This document shows, piece after piece, positions 1 to 9,568 of a DNA stretch of 47,614 bases. The notes under the pieces are model-generated. The model saw only the letters and a list, made by a program, of their open reading frames with translations, did not search any database and had not been told where the DNA came from. Made by a program: the position numbers and the translations under genes. How positions within the stretch are numbered: position 1 is the first letter of the stretch; every line of letters starts with the position of its first letter. Source of the stretch: an uncultured Ruminococcus sp. (GTDB taxonomy: Bacteria > Bacillota > Clostridia > Oscillospirales > Acutalibacteraceae); assembly GCA_902774325.1 (NCBI GenBank), contig CACYIC010000013.1, positions 1 through 47,614 of the forward strand. The letters run 5' to 3'.

Positions 1-339
1 CTTTAACATCTGAACGGCGGAGCGCTGCGCCTCGCTCAGCTCCTCCTCAGAGGAGCTTTCGTCCTCGATTATCGCCTTCGCCTCGTCGATCACCTTATCC
101 TGGGTGCTTTGACGTTTGACTCTTTCCGAGGAGAAAAAGCTTTGCTGCTCCCCCGAAAGAACAGAGGTCTGCCTTGCTTCATCCGCGCTTGCCGACACGG
201 TTGCGTTGACGTAGGAAGCGGCTCCCAGCTCCTTAGGCGACTGATTTGAAAAGCTGTTGAACTGCCAGTTGACATAAACAGCCGCGCCGAGCGCCAGAGT
301 CAGCGCCGCGAATACCACATATTTTCTCTTGAATTTCAT
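1..339 (-). CDS. spoIIIAH: Stage III sporulation protein AH, N-terminal part (cut by window edge)
   Basis: The first 113 codons are visible; the 3' end lies outside the window. SpoIIIAH is the mother-cell protein that binds forespore SpoIIQ across the intermembrane space and forms part of the engulfment channel. The protein starts MKFKRKYVVF with a single membrane segment at about residues 5-22, followed by a polar linker rich in Ser, Glu and Gln. The charged helical start of the extracytoplasmic domain (EEELSEAQRSAVQMLK) reaches the window edge. It begins 14 bases after the spoIIIAG stop and is the last gene of the spoIIIA operon. Identification rests on position and topology as well as sequence, because the conserved ring-building domain is mostly off-window. 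Confidence 0.85.
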   Translation of the reverse strand, partial: MKFKRKYVVFAALTLALGAAVYVNWQFNSFSNQSPKELGAASYVNATVSASADEARQTSVLSGEQQSFFSSERVKRQSTQDKVIDEAKAIIEDESSSEEELSEAQRSAVQMLK

Positions 340-353
340 AATACCATCTGCCT

Positions 354-788
354 TTATTCTGATAATTTTGTAATACATACCTTTGCCGCCGAGATGCCGA
401 GCGCCTTGGTTACCGATTCGGTAATACGCTCGATCACGACGGGATCATCACCGCCTTCGCAAACGACCAGCACTCCGCGGATCTTCGGCTCAACCTCCTT
501 TGTTTTCGTGGTGCTGTCCTTAAGGTAATGATATTCCACGCTGTTTTCCATCGTCAGGAGCACCTTTGCCCTTCCGACCCCGGTTATGGAAGAGAGAGTT
601 TCCTCAAGATCGCTCTCCATCTGCTCTCCGTAGCCCTCGACCGAGAATTCCCGATCACCCTTTTCGGAGCCTATACCGCCGAAATTGAAGCTTGAAAGGA
701 AGATCAGAGCTATGCCGACGATGCCCGCCGCGATGATTATTTTCATGGTTTTTTCGTGCTCAAAAAGCTTTTTTATTCTTTCATTCAT
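354..788 (-). CDS. spoIIIAG: Stage III sporulation protein AG, compact form
   Basis: This mother-cell membrane protein forms a large ring in the SpoIIIA-SpoIIQ channel. The 144-residue product has one membrane segment (about residues 16-34), then a ring-building-type domain with the typical SITGVGRAKVLLT and KIRGVLVVCEGGDD stretches, ending in a helix and a VCITKLSE strand. It is much shorter than B. subtilis SpoIIIAG, which I recall as about 229 residues. The missing part lies between the VEYHYLKDSTTKTK strand and the EPKIRGVL strand, where the Bacillus protein carries a long insertion that forms beta-triangle elements in the ring. The start overlaps the spoIIIAF stop by 4 bases, which suggests translational coupling. 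Identification is firm; the consequence of the short loop is inference. Confidence 0.93.
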   Translation of the reverse strand: MNERIKKLFEHEKTMKIIIAAGIVGIALIFLSSFNFGGIGSEKGDREFSVEGYGEQMESDLEETLSSITGVGRAKVLLTMENSVEYHYLKDSTTKTKEVEPKIRGVLVVCEGGDDPVVIERITESVTKALGISAAKVCITKLSE

Positions 789-1264
789 GGCTGTTCTGCT
801 GTAATATCGGGCGTTATCCCGAAGTTTTCTCTTGTGATTTGGTTTATCCGATCAAGCTGTTCTTGGTCTGTCCGATCTATATATATGCTTATCCCCGAGA
901 TGATTATGCTGTTTTCGGCTGTTTCGGCGAGAATGATCTCACAGTTTTTTATCGAGATTCCGTTTTGAAGCAGCAGCTCCTTCAAGGTTTTTTCGAGATT
1001 GCGAGCGGCAGATTTTATTATTTCCCTGCGACAGACTTCGTCGGCGGTCGCGCCTATAGACTCCGCGGAGGGATGATCGCTCAAATCAAAGGATATGCTC
1101 TGTACGGCGTTTTTGATCGGGACTATCATCGAGCAGACTATAAACGCGCCCATAACAAGACTTAGGATCCGTTTCGTTCCGCCGTCGGAAACGAATTGAG
1201 TCAGGAGCGAGCAAATAATCGCGCAGGCGCAGGCGGTAATGATAACCGTATTGATCTCGCTCAT
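785..1264 (-). CDS. spoIIIAF: Stage III sporulation protein AF
   Basis: This mother-cell membrane protein of the SpoIIIA complex has 159 residues. Two N-terminal membrane segments (about residues 5-25 and 32-52, with GAFIVCSMIVPI) are followed by a soluble domain of about 100 residues. That domain has an alternating strand/helix pattern resembling the ring-building folds of SpoIIIAG and SpoIIIAH. The gene overlaps spoIIIAE by 1 base and spoIIIAG by 4 bases, so translation is probably coupled. Family assignment follows from the two-TM-plus-soluble layout, the length and the fixed operon position; sequence conservation in this family is low. Confidence 0.92.
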   Translation of the reverse strand: MSEINTVIITACACAIICSLLTQFVSDGGTKRILSLVMGAFIVCSMIVPIKNAVQSISFDLSDHPSAESIGATADEVCRREIIKSAARNLEKTLKELLLQNGISIKNCEIILAETAENSIIISGISIYIDRTDQEQLDRINQITRENFGITPDITAEQP

Positions 1265-2343
1265 TACGTCCCTCCAACAGACAGAACCATAGCCGTGGAT
1301 ATAACGTAGATCGACGCGACGCAGAGAATTATTCCTATCATCAGAGAGATTACGGAAGCAAAGCTGTTAAGAAGCGCCGCGGGTTGACTGAGATTAAGCG
1401 TTTCGGAGAGCGCGCCGCCGGTTCTCAGGCAGACAAGCCACAGAACGCATTTTATCGTTATCGGCATAAAGGTCACGGCAAGGGATATCAAAACGAAAAC
1501 TCCCACGCCTGTTTTCAGCAGCTCAACGCTGCCCTGAACTGTTTTGAACGCCTCTGACAAGGCGGAGCCTACGACCGGGATGCAGGAGCTGAGGGCGAAT
1601 TTGAGCGCCTTTGAGGAAACGCCGTCAAGTGAGCCCGTGAGCGTCTGCCTTACGCCGAGGACCGCGCAGTATATCGCCATAGCGAAGCCGAGCAGCCATT
1701 TCGGCAGATTCACCTGCGGAGAAACAGAACCCGCCGCGCAGAGTCCCAGAAGCATATTCAAAAGAGGATAAACGACCTTAGTTGACAGCTGCGTAACTCC
1801 TTCCCCCGCTCCGAGGACCGCCGCGTAGTAGACTCCCGAGCTGATCGTCCGACCGGATGCCGCCATGAGAACGGTCATAACCGGAATATAAGCAAGCATA
1901 AGATTTGAGGCGCAGGCGATTATGCTCCCGGCGTCGGAAACGATCGAGATCGCGGGCAGACAAACCGCGGCGCAAAGACAAAGCGACGAAACGATCCCGA
2001 AGGATGAATCGAGCGAGGCTGACAGCGTCCCTTTGTATGCCGTCAGCATTGAGGACAAAAGCAGGATCGCGACAATCGAGATCAGCGCCCTGACAGGCTC
2101 GTTTGAGCTTTCTCCCGCGACAGAGCCGATCTCACGCATTATCGTGTCAAAGGAGATCCCCGCCAAAGCCTGTACATCCGGAGAATCGGCTCCGATATCT
2201 ATCAAGCGCTCTCTCGCCTCCTCCGAAAGGCTGTTGTAGATCCCAGTCATATCCGGCGCAAGCTCCTCGGCGTAAGCCGTATTCAGAGCAAGGGGCAAAA
2301 GACAGAGAGCCGCCAAAACAAGGGCGCAAATGAATTTTTTCAC
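1264..2343 (-). CDS. spoIIIAE: Stage III sporulation protein AE
   Basis: This is the polytopic membrane component of the SpoIIIA complex and a candidate transmembrane pore of the mother cell-forespore channel. The 359-residue product has a cleavable-looking signal sequence (MKKFICALVLAALCLLPLAL...AYA, about 25 residues). An extracytoplasmic segment carries SLSEEARERLIDIGADSPDV, and then come about seven or eight membrane segments from residue 85 to the C-terminus. Gly/Ser-rich helices such as CAAGSVSPQVNL and SLDGVSSKALKFALSSCIPVVGSALSEAF are typical of the family. It starts 3 bases after the spoIIIAD stop and overlaps spoIIIAF by one base. Confidence 0.95.
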   Translation of the reverse strand: MKKFICALVLAALCLLPLALNTAYAEELAPDMTGIYNSLSEEARERLIDIGADSPDVQALAGISFDTIMREIGSVAGESSNEPVRALISIVAILLLSSMLTAYKGTLSASLDSSFGIVSSLCLCAAVCLPAISIVSDAGSIIACASNLMLAYIPVMTVLMAASGRTISSGVYYAAVLGAGEGVTQLSTKVVYPLLNMLLGLCAAGSVSPQVNLPKWLLGFAMAIYCAVLGVRQTLTGSLDGVSSKALKFALSSCIPVVGSALSEAFKTVQGSVELLKTGVGVFVLISLAVTFMPITIKCVLWLVCLRTGGALSETLNLSQPAALLNSFASVISLMIGIILCVASIYVISTAMVLSVGGT

Positions 2344-2346
2344 TTC

Positions 2347-2736
2347 CTACCTCCCAAGCAGAGAAACAACGGTATTGAAAATATCCGTATAAAGCGGCAA
2401 GGCTGTAACCGTAACTATCAGCTTGCAGGCGAGAGTTACGTTGTTTGCCAGAGAATTACTTCCGGCGTCTCGGCAGACGTTTGAGGTAAATTCCCCTACA
2501 AGGCATATTCCGATCACCTTGAGAAGAATAATGATGTACCGCTCGTTAAGCCGCGCGGAGGCGACGATATTATTGACCGCCTGCGTAATTCCCGAGGCGT
2601 AACCTATTACCGCGATCAGCGCCGTGACCGAGGCTGCAACGGTCAGAAGCAGCGCCGTCTCGGGATTGGTTTTCCTTATCAAAAGAGCTATTATCGACGC
2701 GACAGCGGCAAGCGTCCCGATAGAAATAATACTCAT
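2347..2736 (-). CDS. spoIIIAD: Stage III sporulation protein AD
   Basis: This small integral membrane protein of the SpoIIIA complex has 129 residues. It has about four hydrophobic segments, with the polar stretch NIVASARLNERYIIILLKVIGICLVGEFTSNVCRDAGSNSLA split by membrane helices. The EFxxxxCRDAG motif is characteristic of SpoIIIAD. Its start codon overlaps the last base of spoIIIAC, and spoIIIAE begins 3 bases after its stop. Length and motif agree with the family. Confidence 0.95.
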   Translation of the reverse strand: MSIISIGTLAAVASIIALLIRKTNPETALLLTVAASVTALIAVIGYASGITQAVNNIVASARLNERYIIILLKVIGICLVGEFTSNVCRDAGSNSLANNVTLACKLIVTVTALPLYTDIFNTVVSLLGR

Positions 2737-2930
2737 CAGAAGCCGAACAGCCTTTTGATATTAGAAAAGAGCGAGCTTATCTGAGTAATAATAAGCGTAA
2801 GTACAACGATCAAGCCGGCAAGCGTAGTCATCATCGCCTGTTCCTCCCTGCCGCTGCGTATCAGAAGCTGAGAAAGGACAGCCACGATTATCCCGACCGC
2901 CGCGATCTTAAAAATCAATTCTACGTCCAT
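2736..2930 (-). CDS. spoIIIAC: Stage III sporulation protein AC
   Basis: This 64-residue membrane protein has two hydrophobic helices (about residues 4-24 and 34-54) joined by the short polar loop RSGREEQAMM, the usual SpoIIIAC layout. The ribosome binding site AAGGGTG lies just upstream of the ATG. It is related to SpoIIIAD and couples to it by a one-base overlap. The gene is unusual only in what precedes it: 237 noncoding bases separate it from spoIIIAB, where family operons are normally tight. Confidence 0.95.
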   Translation of the reverse strand: MDVELIFKIAAVGIIVAVLSQLLIRSGREEQAMMTTLAGLIVVLTLIITQISSLFSNIKRLFGF

Positions 2931-3167
2931 TACTTTTCACCCTTTATACTGTGTTCTGACAGAACGCTTCAATACAGAGATCGGCGGAAGCTTTTGCGGA
3001 GCAAGGCGGATTCCGGGGAGGGTAACGCAGCTATGCGATATTTGAGCGACAGATGTTTAATACTAAACTCAAATAAAAAATAGACAATCTTTGCGGTCTA
3101 TTTTCCGCAATACTTCGTTGTCGTCCTTGCAAGGCGCCAGCCTTGCGGCGTCCTTCGGAAGATAGTA
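2931..3167. other. Noncoding, palindrome-rich insert inside the spoIIIA operon
   Basis: 237 bases lie between the spoIIIAB stop and the spoIIIAC ribosome binding site, with no credible coding frame. They contain several inverted repeats. One is the 13-base palindrome GTTCTGACAGAAC at 2953-2965. Another is AAAATAGAC/GTCTATTTT at about 3077-3105, which on the minus strand ends in a T run and could act as a weak terminator. A third is GCAAGG/CCTTGC at about 3128-3145. Both flanking genes look complete, so nothing has been truncated. It looks like a mobile interspersed repeat or an RNA-level control region; the sequence does not decide between these. Confidence 0.6.
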
Positions 3168-3665
3168 TTATATAACCAAAAGCGCCAGCGTCGCGCCGAG
3201 AAAAAAGCCCATCGCCCTGTACAGCTTTGTTTTTTGAACCAAAGCCTCCCGCGCCTCGTTTCTGAACAAGGCAAGTCTTTCCGAAAAAAGCTGAATAAAC
3301 CTGAGCTGACCTTCAACGTCGGTTTTACCCAGCTCCTTACCGAGCTCGGTCAATAATTCTTTATCGGAATTAAGCAGACCGAGCTTCTTTGGGAGCTTGT
3401 TCACCGATTTATTCCAGGAATATTCAAAGGAAAATTTTTCGTCACGCTCAACATTCAAAAGCTTTAACTCGCTTTCATCCGCGGAAACATTTACAACGCT
3501 GAAAACGTCCCCCGAGTTGAAGCGGATATTCGTGCTCAGGAGCTGGGCGAAAACCGAAAGTCTGTCCAAAAAGTTCTTCCTTCTGTGAAGCTTCAGCGAT
3601 TGAAGATATCCTATATAAAAGCCCGCTGCCGCAATTAAAACGCAGCCGATTATTTTAAGCGGCAT
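3168..3665 (-). CDS. spoIIIAB: Stage III sporulation protein AB
   Basis: The 165-residue SpoIIIAB is a mother-cell membrane protein related in topology to type II secretion GspF fragments. It has an N-terminal membrane segment (residues 4-20, KIIGCVLIAAAGFYIGYLQS) and a cytoplasmic helical domain with the family patterns LSTNIRF and FSFEYSWNKSVNKLP. A C-terminal membrane helix (AMGFFLGATLALLVI) ends directly at the stop codon, as in complete family members. The start overlaps spoIIIAA by 11 bases. The unusual 237-base noncoding insert follows. Confidence 0.95.
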   Translation of the reverse strand: MPLKIIGCVLIAAAGFYIGYLQSLKLHRRKNFLDRLSVFAQLLSTNIRFNSGDVFSVVNVSADESELKLLNVERDEKFSFEYSWNKSVNKLPKKLGLLNSDKELLTELGKELGKTDVEGQLRFIQLFSERLALFRNEAREALVQKTKLYRAMGFFLGATLALLVI

Positions 3666-4590
3666 AAAGATCGCCGACCTTTACCGTCTTTTCCGCTTTT
3701 CCCGCGTTTTGTCTGCTTTTCAGAAAAACTATATTTTCAAATACTCCCATATCAAGAAGCTCGCGCAAATACGGCTTGCTTCGCAGTTCATCCGCGCTTT
3801 TGGCATGAGCTGTAGCTATAACCTTTACTCCGCAGTTGACAAGAGTTTTTATAGCCTCTGAATCCTCGGGGGAACCTATTTCATCGCAGAGGATATAATC
3901 CGGAGACATCGTTCGCAGTGCATGGTTCATTGCATCCGACTTCTTGTACCCGTCAAAAACATCGCTCAAGCCCACATCAAACTGCGGTATCCCGTTTACG
4001 CACGCCGCAAGCTCCCGCCGTTCGTCTATGAGCGAAACAGAACGCTTTTTGTCGAGCGAGAGTATTCTCGCCGCGTCGCGGAGTACCGTGGTTTTCCCCG
4101 AGGCGGGCTCTCCGCAGATCAGCGTTCCGGCAAGCTCCCTGCCGCGGCAAAGGATTTCCTCGGCGCACCCTAAAACCGCGCGGGCGATTCTCAGATTCAG
4201 CGAGGAGATGTCGCGAAGATTGATTATTGCTCCGGAATCATAGACAGCCGTTCCGCAGATACCCGCTCTGTGACCGCCCTTTATGGTGATGAAGCCGTTT
4301 GATATCTCGGCTTGCCTGTTGTAGATCGAATAGTCGCAGATCCTTCCGACCGTGTCTGAAATATCTTTACCCGTCGCAAAATAAGCGTCCTTATCCCGCT
4401 CGGTAAGCCTTCCCGAAACGCTTACAAACAGCTTATCCTCCTGAAAAACGATCACAAGAGGTCGTTCAGCCCTCAGCCTTATCTCTGTCGCGCTTCGGCT
4501 CAACAGCTCCGAATGGGGCGACAGCAACGCCCTTACGGGCGGACTTAAAGCGTTCAGCACCTCTGATATCCTGCAAACTTCCTCTTTCAT
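3655..4590 (-). CDS. spoIIIAA: Stage III sporulation protein AA (ATPase)
   Basis: This is the cytoplasmic AAA-type ATPase thought to power the SpoIIIA channel; it is related to secretion ATPases. The 311-residue protein shows Walker A GEPASGKT at residues 160-167, Walker B in DYILCDEIG, and a downstream TAHAKS element typical of secretion ATPases. The N-terminal part carries EIRLRAERPL and GITIKGGHRAGICGTAV-like motifs found in SpoIIIAA. The strong ribosome binding site GGAGGG precedes the ATG. It is the first gene of the operon, separated from ligA by the ligA terminator, so the operon has its own promoter. Confidence 0.96.
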   Translation of the reverse strand: MKEEVCRISEVLNALSPPVRALLSPHSELLSRSATEIRLRAERPLVIVFQEDKLFVSVSGRLTERDKDAYFATGKDISDTVGRICDYSIYNRQAEISNGFITIKGGHRAGICGTAVYDSGAIINLRDISSLNLRIARAVLGCAEEILCRGRELAGTLICGEPASGKTTVLRDAARILSLDKKRSVSLIDERRELAACVNGIPQFDVGLSDVFDGYKKSDAMNHALRTMSPDYILCDEIGSPEDSEAIKTLVNCGVKVIATAHAKSADELRSKPYLRELLDMGVFENIVFLKSRQNAGKAEKTVKVGDLYAA

Positions 4591-4625
4591 TTCATCCCTC
4601 CGAAACAGACAAAGCTATACTCATT

Positions 4626-4654
4626 TTTTCATGATTTGCTCAGTCGCGATATGT
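4626..4654 (-). promoter_or_regulatory. Possible sigma-E promoter of the spoIIIA operon
   Basis: On the minus strand, ACATATC (4654-4648) resembles the sigma-E -35 element. After 14 bases, CATGAAAA (4633-4626) partly matches the -10 consensus CATACAnT. The position, about 35-65 bases before spoIIIAA and after the ligA terminator, is right. The operon is sigma-E controlled in Bacillus. The -10 match is imperfect, so this is only a candidate. Confidence 0.25.
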
Positions 4655-4676
4655 ATAATTCTATGCGGACAGGCAG

Positions 4677-4708
4677 AAAAAAAGAACTGCCGAAAAGACA
4701 GTTCTTTA
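4677..4708 (-). terminator. Rho-independent terminator of ligA
   Basis: Minus-strand stem AAGAACTG / CAGTTCTT (4706-4699 with 4689-4682) is followed by an uninterrupted run of seven T. It sits 12 bases after the ligA stop and isolates ligA from the spoIIIA operon. Confidence 0.9.
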
Positions 4709-4719
4709 AAAAGTTTCAT

Positions 4720-6705
<1,986 letters not shown>

Positions 6706-6712
6706 TCATTTC

Positions 6713-6745
6713 AAAAGGCTTCGGACAGATGGACCGCCCGAAGCC
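6713..6745 (-). terminator. Rho-independent terminator after the HD-domain gene
   Basis: Minus-strand stem GGCTTCGG / CCGAAGCC (6745-6738 with 6724-6717) with a 13-base loop is followed by TTTT. It lies immediately after the stop of the HD-domain gene and just before ligA. The short T run suggests partial read-through into ligA is possible. Confidence 0.7.
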
Positions 6746-6751
6746 GAATTG

Positions 6752-7327
6752 CTATTTGTTTACCGCGGAGGTTCCCTTCTCGCGGAGGTAGGTCGATTCC
6801 AGATCGGCAAGATGGAGCTTTACGGCGAGCGGATAGCGGTCATACGCCTGACTTATGGTGTTGCTGTTTTTATCTCCGAACTCTCCCATGTGCCAGCGAA
6901 TCGCCATTGCCTCCTCGATCTTGAGCCGCATTTTGCGCTCGATCAGGAAAACCGACTTCTCCCCGTGGCCGTAAGGGAATTGATCGTCGATCGCGTAATA
7001 CGGAACCTTTTCCCACTGACCCGTCATCTCGTTCTTAACATTTCTGCTTGAAACCTTATAAAACTGTGCCTTGCACAAATCATGCAGCAATGCGCAGATA
7101 GCGAAGCTCTCGATGCTGTCGGTTTCCTCGTCAAAATGCTTCTCCATCATGGTGTTGAAAACGCTTACCGAGTGCATGACCAATCCATGCTCGCAGGCGC
7201 AGTGGTAGCGCGTGCTGGCAGGCGCGGTGAAGAAATCGGTGCGCTTGATCCATTCCAGCAGCTCATCGGCGCCTTTTCTGGTTATATGCTCTTTATAAAT
7301 TTCAATGAATTCTTCCTGCGGTGTCAT
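6752..7327 (-). CDS. HD-domain hydrolase of unknown substrate
   Basis: This 191-residue soluble protein carries HD-superfamily metal-binding motifs: H47 in CEHGLVMHS, the HD pair at residues 82-83 in ALLHDLCK, a later His pair around IRWHMG, and an Asp near the C-terminus (HLADLES). HD proteins hydrolyse phosphate esters, often nucleotides; the substrate cannot be read from the sequence. Similar short HD proteins occur both as chromosomal housekeeping genes and in phage-derived islands, but no phage gene is nearby. The ribosome binding site GGAGGGATAAGC precedes the ATG. Terminators on both sides make it a single-gene unit. Confidence 0.75.
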   Translation of the reverse strand: MTPQEEFIEIYKEHITRKGADELLEWIKRTDFFTAPASTRYHCACEHGLVMHSVSVFNTMMEKHFDEETDSIESFAICALLHDLCKAQFYKVSSRNVKNEMTGQWEKVPYYAIDDQFPYGHGEKSVFLIERKMRLKIEEAMAIRWHMGEFGDKNSNTISQAYDRYPLAVKLHLADLESTYLREKGTSAVNK

Positions 7328-7458
7328 GCTTATCCCTCCGTTACAGTTATTGGTTATCCTCGGTTGATTTATACTTTTCCCTGCGGATCATCAAGCCAAA
7401 GCCGCGCAGATCGCTGCACTGCCGACTTGAAAACTATTATCGAATTGAGGGATTAAGC

Positions 7459-7488
7459 ATAAAAGGGCACTCAAAAGTGAGTGCCCTT
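7459..7488 (-). terminator. Rho-independent terminator of the ispH-S1 operon
   Basis: A perfect 11-base-pair stem (AAGGGCACTCA / TGAGTGCCCTT) with a 4-base loop is followed on the minus strand by TTTT. It begins 11 bases after the ispH-S1 stop and closes the five-gene operon. Confidence 0.92.
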
Positions 7489-7498
7489 GATGTAGTTT

Positions 7499-9568
7499 TT
7501 ATTCTTCCGCTGCCGCAGTTTCTTCAGCCTCGGGAGCTTCAACCGTATCGGCGGCTTCTTCCGCCTCTGCGGGGGCTTCCTCAGCCTCGTCCTTTACGGC
7601 GGGAACAGCCTTGGCGGGAGCCTGCTCATCCTCGGGAAGGAGAGCTCTCATTGAAAGGCTGACGCGCTTCTTGTCAAAATCAATAGCGGTGATCTTGGCG
7701 TCAACGACCTCGCCAACAGAAAGAACGTCGGCGGGCTTGTCGATTCTCTTGTTGGCAATCTGAGAGATATGGATCAGACCGTCGATGCCGGGAATGATGT
7801 TGGCAAAGGCGCCGAAGGTGGTAAGACCTACGATTGTGGCCTTAACAACAGTTCCTTCGGGATACTCTCTCTTGAGGATCTCCCACGGATTGTCCTCGGC
7901 GTTCTTGAAGCCGAGAGAAATCTTCTTGGTTTCCTCGTTGATGTCCTTAACATAAACGTCAACAGTGTCGCCTACGTTAACGACCTCTGAGGGGTGCTTG
8001 ATGTGAGTCCAGGAGAGCTCGGAAATGTGGATCATGCCGAATACTCCGCCGAGGTCTACAAACGCGCCGTAGCTTGTAAGGGACTTAACAACGCCCTTGT
8101 AGCGCTTGCCAATCTCGCAGTTCTTCCAGAACTCCTCGCGCTGAGCGGCTCTCTGCTCCTTGAGAACGCTGCGGATGGAGCCGATAGCTCTCTTGTATCT
8201 GCCGCGCTGCGAAACCTCGATAAGTCTGAAATTGACCTCCTGACCAACGAGATCCTCAAGGTTCTCATCGCGGGTAGCGGTAGCCTGAGAAGCGGGAATA
8301 AACACTCTTATGCCATTGTAAATAGTGATAACGCCGCCCTTGACAGCTTCCGTGATCTTGCCTGTAAGGATCTCCTGGGAATCAACCTTCTCCTGAAGCT
8401 CCTCCCAACCCTTCTGGGCGTCTACTCTGCGCTTTGAAAGCATGATCGTGCCTTCCTGATCGTTGGTCTTCATGATAAGAAGCTCGACCTCGTCGCCGAC
8501 CTTGACAACATCCTCGGGCTTTGCCGCGGAGTCGTTGGAAAGCTCATCGGCGGGAATAAAGCCCGTCTGCTTTCTGCCGACGTCAACCTGTACTTCACCA
8601 TTGGGAGCAATACTGATAACAGTACCCATTATCCTCTCATTTGTATTTAAGTTTTTGAGGGACTCTTCCAACAGCTCCTCAAAAGATTCCTCAAGTTTTG
8701 TTTCACCGGATTTGATTTCTTCACTCATTGTATCCAGTACCTCCTTTATTATCCTTGCAGGTGTTGACGCGCCTGCAGTTACGCCGATTCGCTCGGCAGC
8801 CTCAGCTCTCGATAAATCAAGCTCTTTGACGGTTTCTATCAAAACCGTGTTCGGGCAGCGCTGCTCGCAGATATGAAACAGCTTTGCCGTATTTGAGCTT
8901 TTGCGGTCGCCTATGACTATCATAAAGTCCGACTGAGCCGCGATCGTTTCCGCTTCTGTCTGCCTTACGGACGTAGCATTACATATTGTATCAAATATTT
9001 TTGGATTTGTACATACTTTTTTTATCTTTTTTACAGATTTTTTCCATTCTTTTTCGTTGAATGTGGTTTGAGCAACAATATTTACGCGCTTATTATTCTT
9101 TGAAAGAATATTGTTGCAGATTATGTCTAATTCAGGCTCACTGTTAAAGGTGAAGTGTTCGCAGGAGCAGTGGCTTATTATTCCCTTGACCTCCGGATGC
9201 TCGGGATTTCCCGCGATCAGCATCAGATCCTCTTCGGGATCGGTCTCGCTTACGATCCTGTGGATCTTTTTTACGAAGGGACAGGTGGCATCCTTATAAT
9301 CTATACCGAGCTTGTTGAGCCTGTCGATCACTTCTTTTTCCGCGCCGTGGGATCTTATCACGAGCGTCTCGCCCTCACGGAGCTGATCTATTGATTCTAT
9401 CGCGCGGCAGCCTCTTTTCTCAAGCTCCCGCACGACCTCCATATTGTGAATGATCGGTCCCAGGGTGCAGACCCTTGTATCCTGCTCTATAAGCTCGTTC
9501 ACCATGCTCACAGCTCGGCTCACGCCGAAGCAGAAGCCCGCGGAATCAGCCTTTCTTATACTTTTCAA
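7499..9568 (-). CDS. ispH: Fusion of 4-hydroxy-3-methylbut-2-enyl diphosphate reductase (IspH) and ribosomal protein S1
   Basis: Residues 1-285 are IspH, the last enzyme of the MEP isoprenoid pathway. The iron-sulfur cysteines are C13 (GFCFGV), C96 (DATCPFV) and C196 (CNATSVRQ). Residues 313-640 hold four S1 RNA-binding domains, beginning GTVISIAPNG, GKITEAVKGG, GVVKSLTSYG and ATIVGLTTFG. An acidic Ala/Glu-rich tail of about 45 residues ends the protein. This fusion is known in Clostridia, where it supplies the S1-like protein. The start is TTG, 23 bases inside the plsC frame, chosen because the IspH N-terminus aligns there and GAGGG lies at good distance. It is the last gene of the operon. 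Confidence 0.95.
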   Translation of the reverse strand: MKSIRKADSAGFCFGVSRAVSMVNELIEQDTRVCTLGPIIHNMEVVRELEKRGCRAIESIDQLREGETLVIRSHGAEKEVIDRLNKLGIDYKDATCPFVKKIHRIVSETDPEEDLMLIAGNPEHPEVKGIISHCSCEHFTFNSEPELDIICNNILSKNNKRVNIVAQTTFNEKEWKKSVKKIKKVCTNPKIFDTICNATSVRQTEAETIAAQSDFMIVIGDRKSSNTAKLFHICEQRCPNTVLIETVKELDLSRAEAAERIGVTAGASTPARIIKEVLDTMSEEIKSGETKLEESFEELLEESLKNLNTNERIMGTVISIAPNGEVQVDVGRKQTGFIPADELSNDSAAKPEDVVKVGDEVELLIMKTNDQEGTIMLSKRRVDAQKGWEELQEKVDSQEILTGKITEAVKGGVITIYNGIRVFIPASQATATRDENLEDLVGQEVNFRLIEVSQRGRYKRAIGSIRSVLKEQRAAQREEFWKNCEIGKRYKGVVKSLTSYGAFVDLGGVFGMIHISELSWTHIKHPSEVVNVGDTVDVYVKDINEETKKISLGFKNAEDNPWEILKREYPEGTVVKATIVGLTTFGAFANIIPGIDGLIHISQIANKRIDKPADVLSVGEVVDAKITAIDFDKKRVSLSMRALLPEDEQAPAKAVPAVKDEAEEAPAEAEEAADTVEAPEAEETAAAEE

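Noticed and set aside
2938-2970. Sigma-A promoter-like TTGAAG-N18-TATAAA before spoIIIAC
   Set aside because: A transcript starting there would begin at or inside the ribosome binding site, so it could not be translated normally.
3168-3665. spoIIIAB as a truncated gene next to the noncoding insert
   Set aside because: The protein ends with the usual C-terminal membrane helix and has the family length; nothing is missing.
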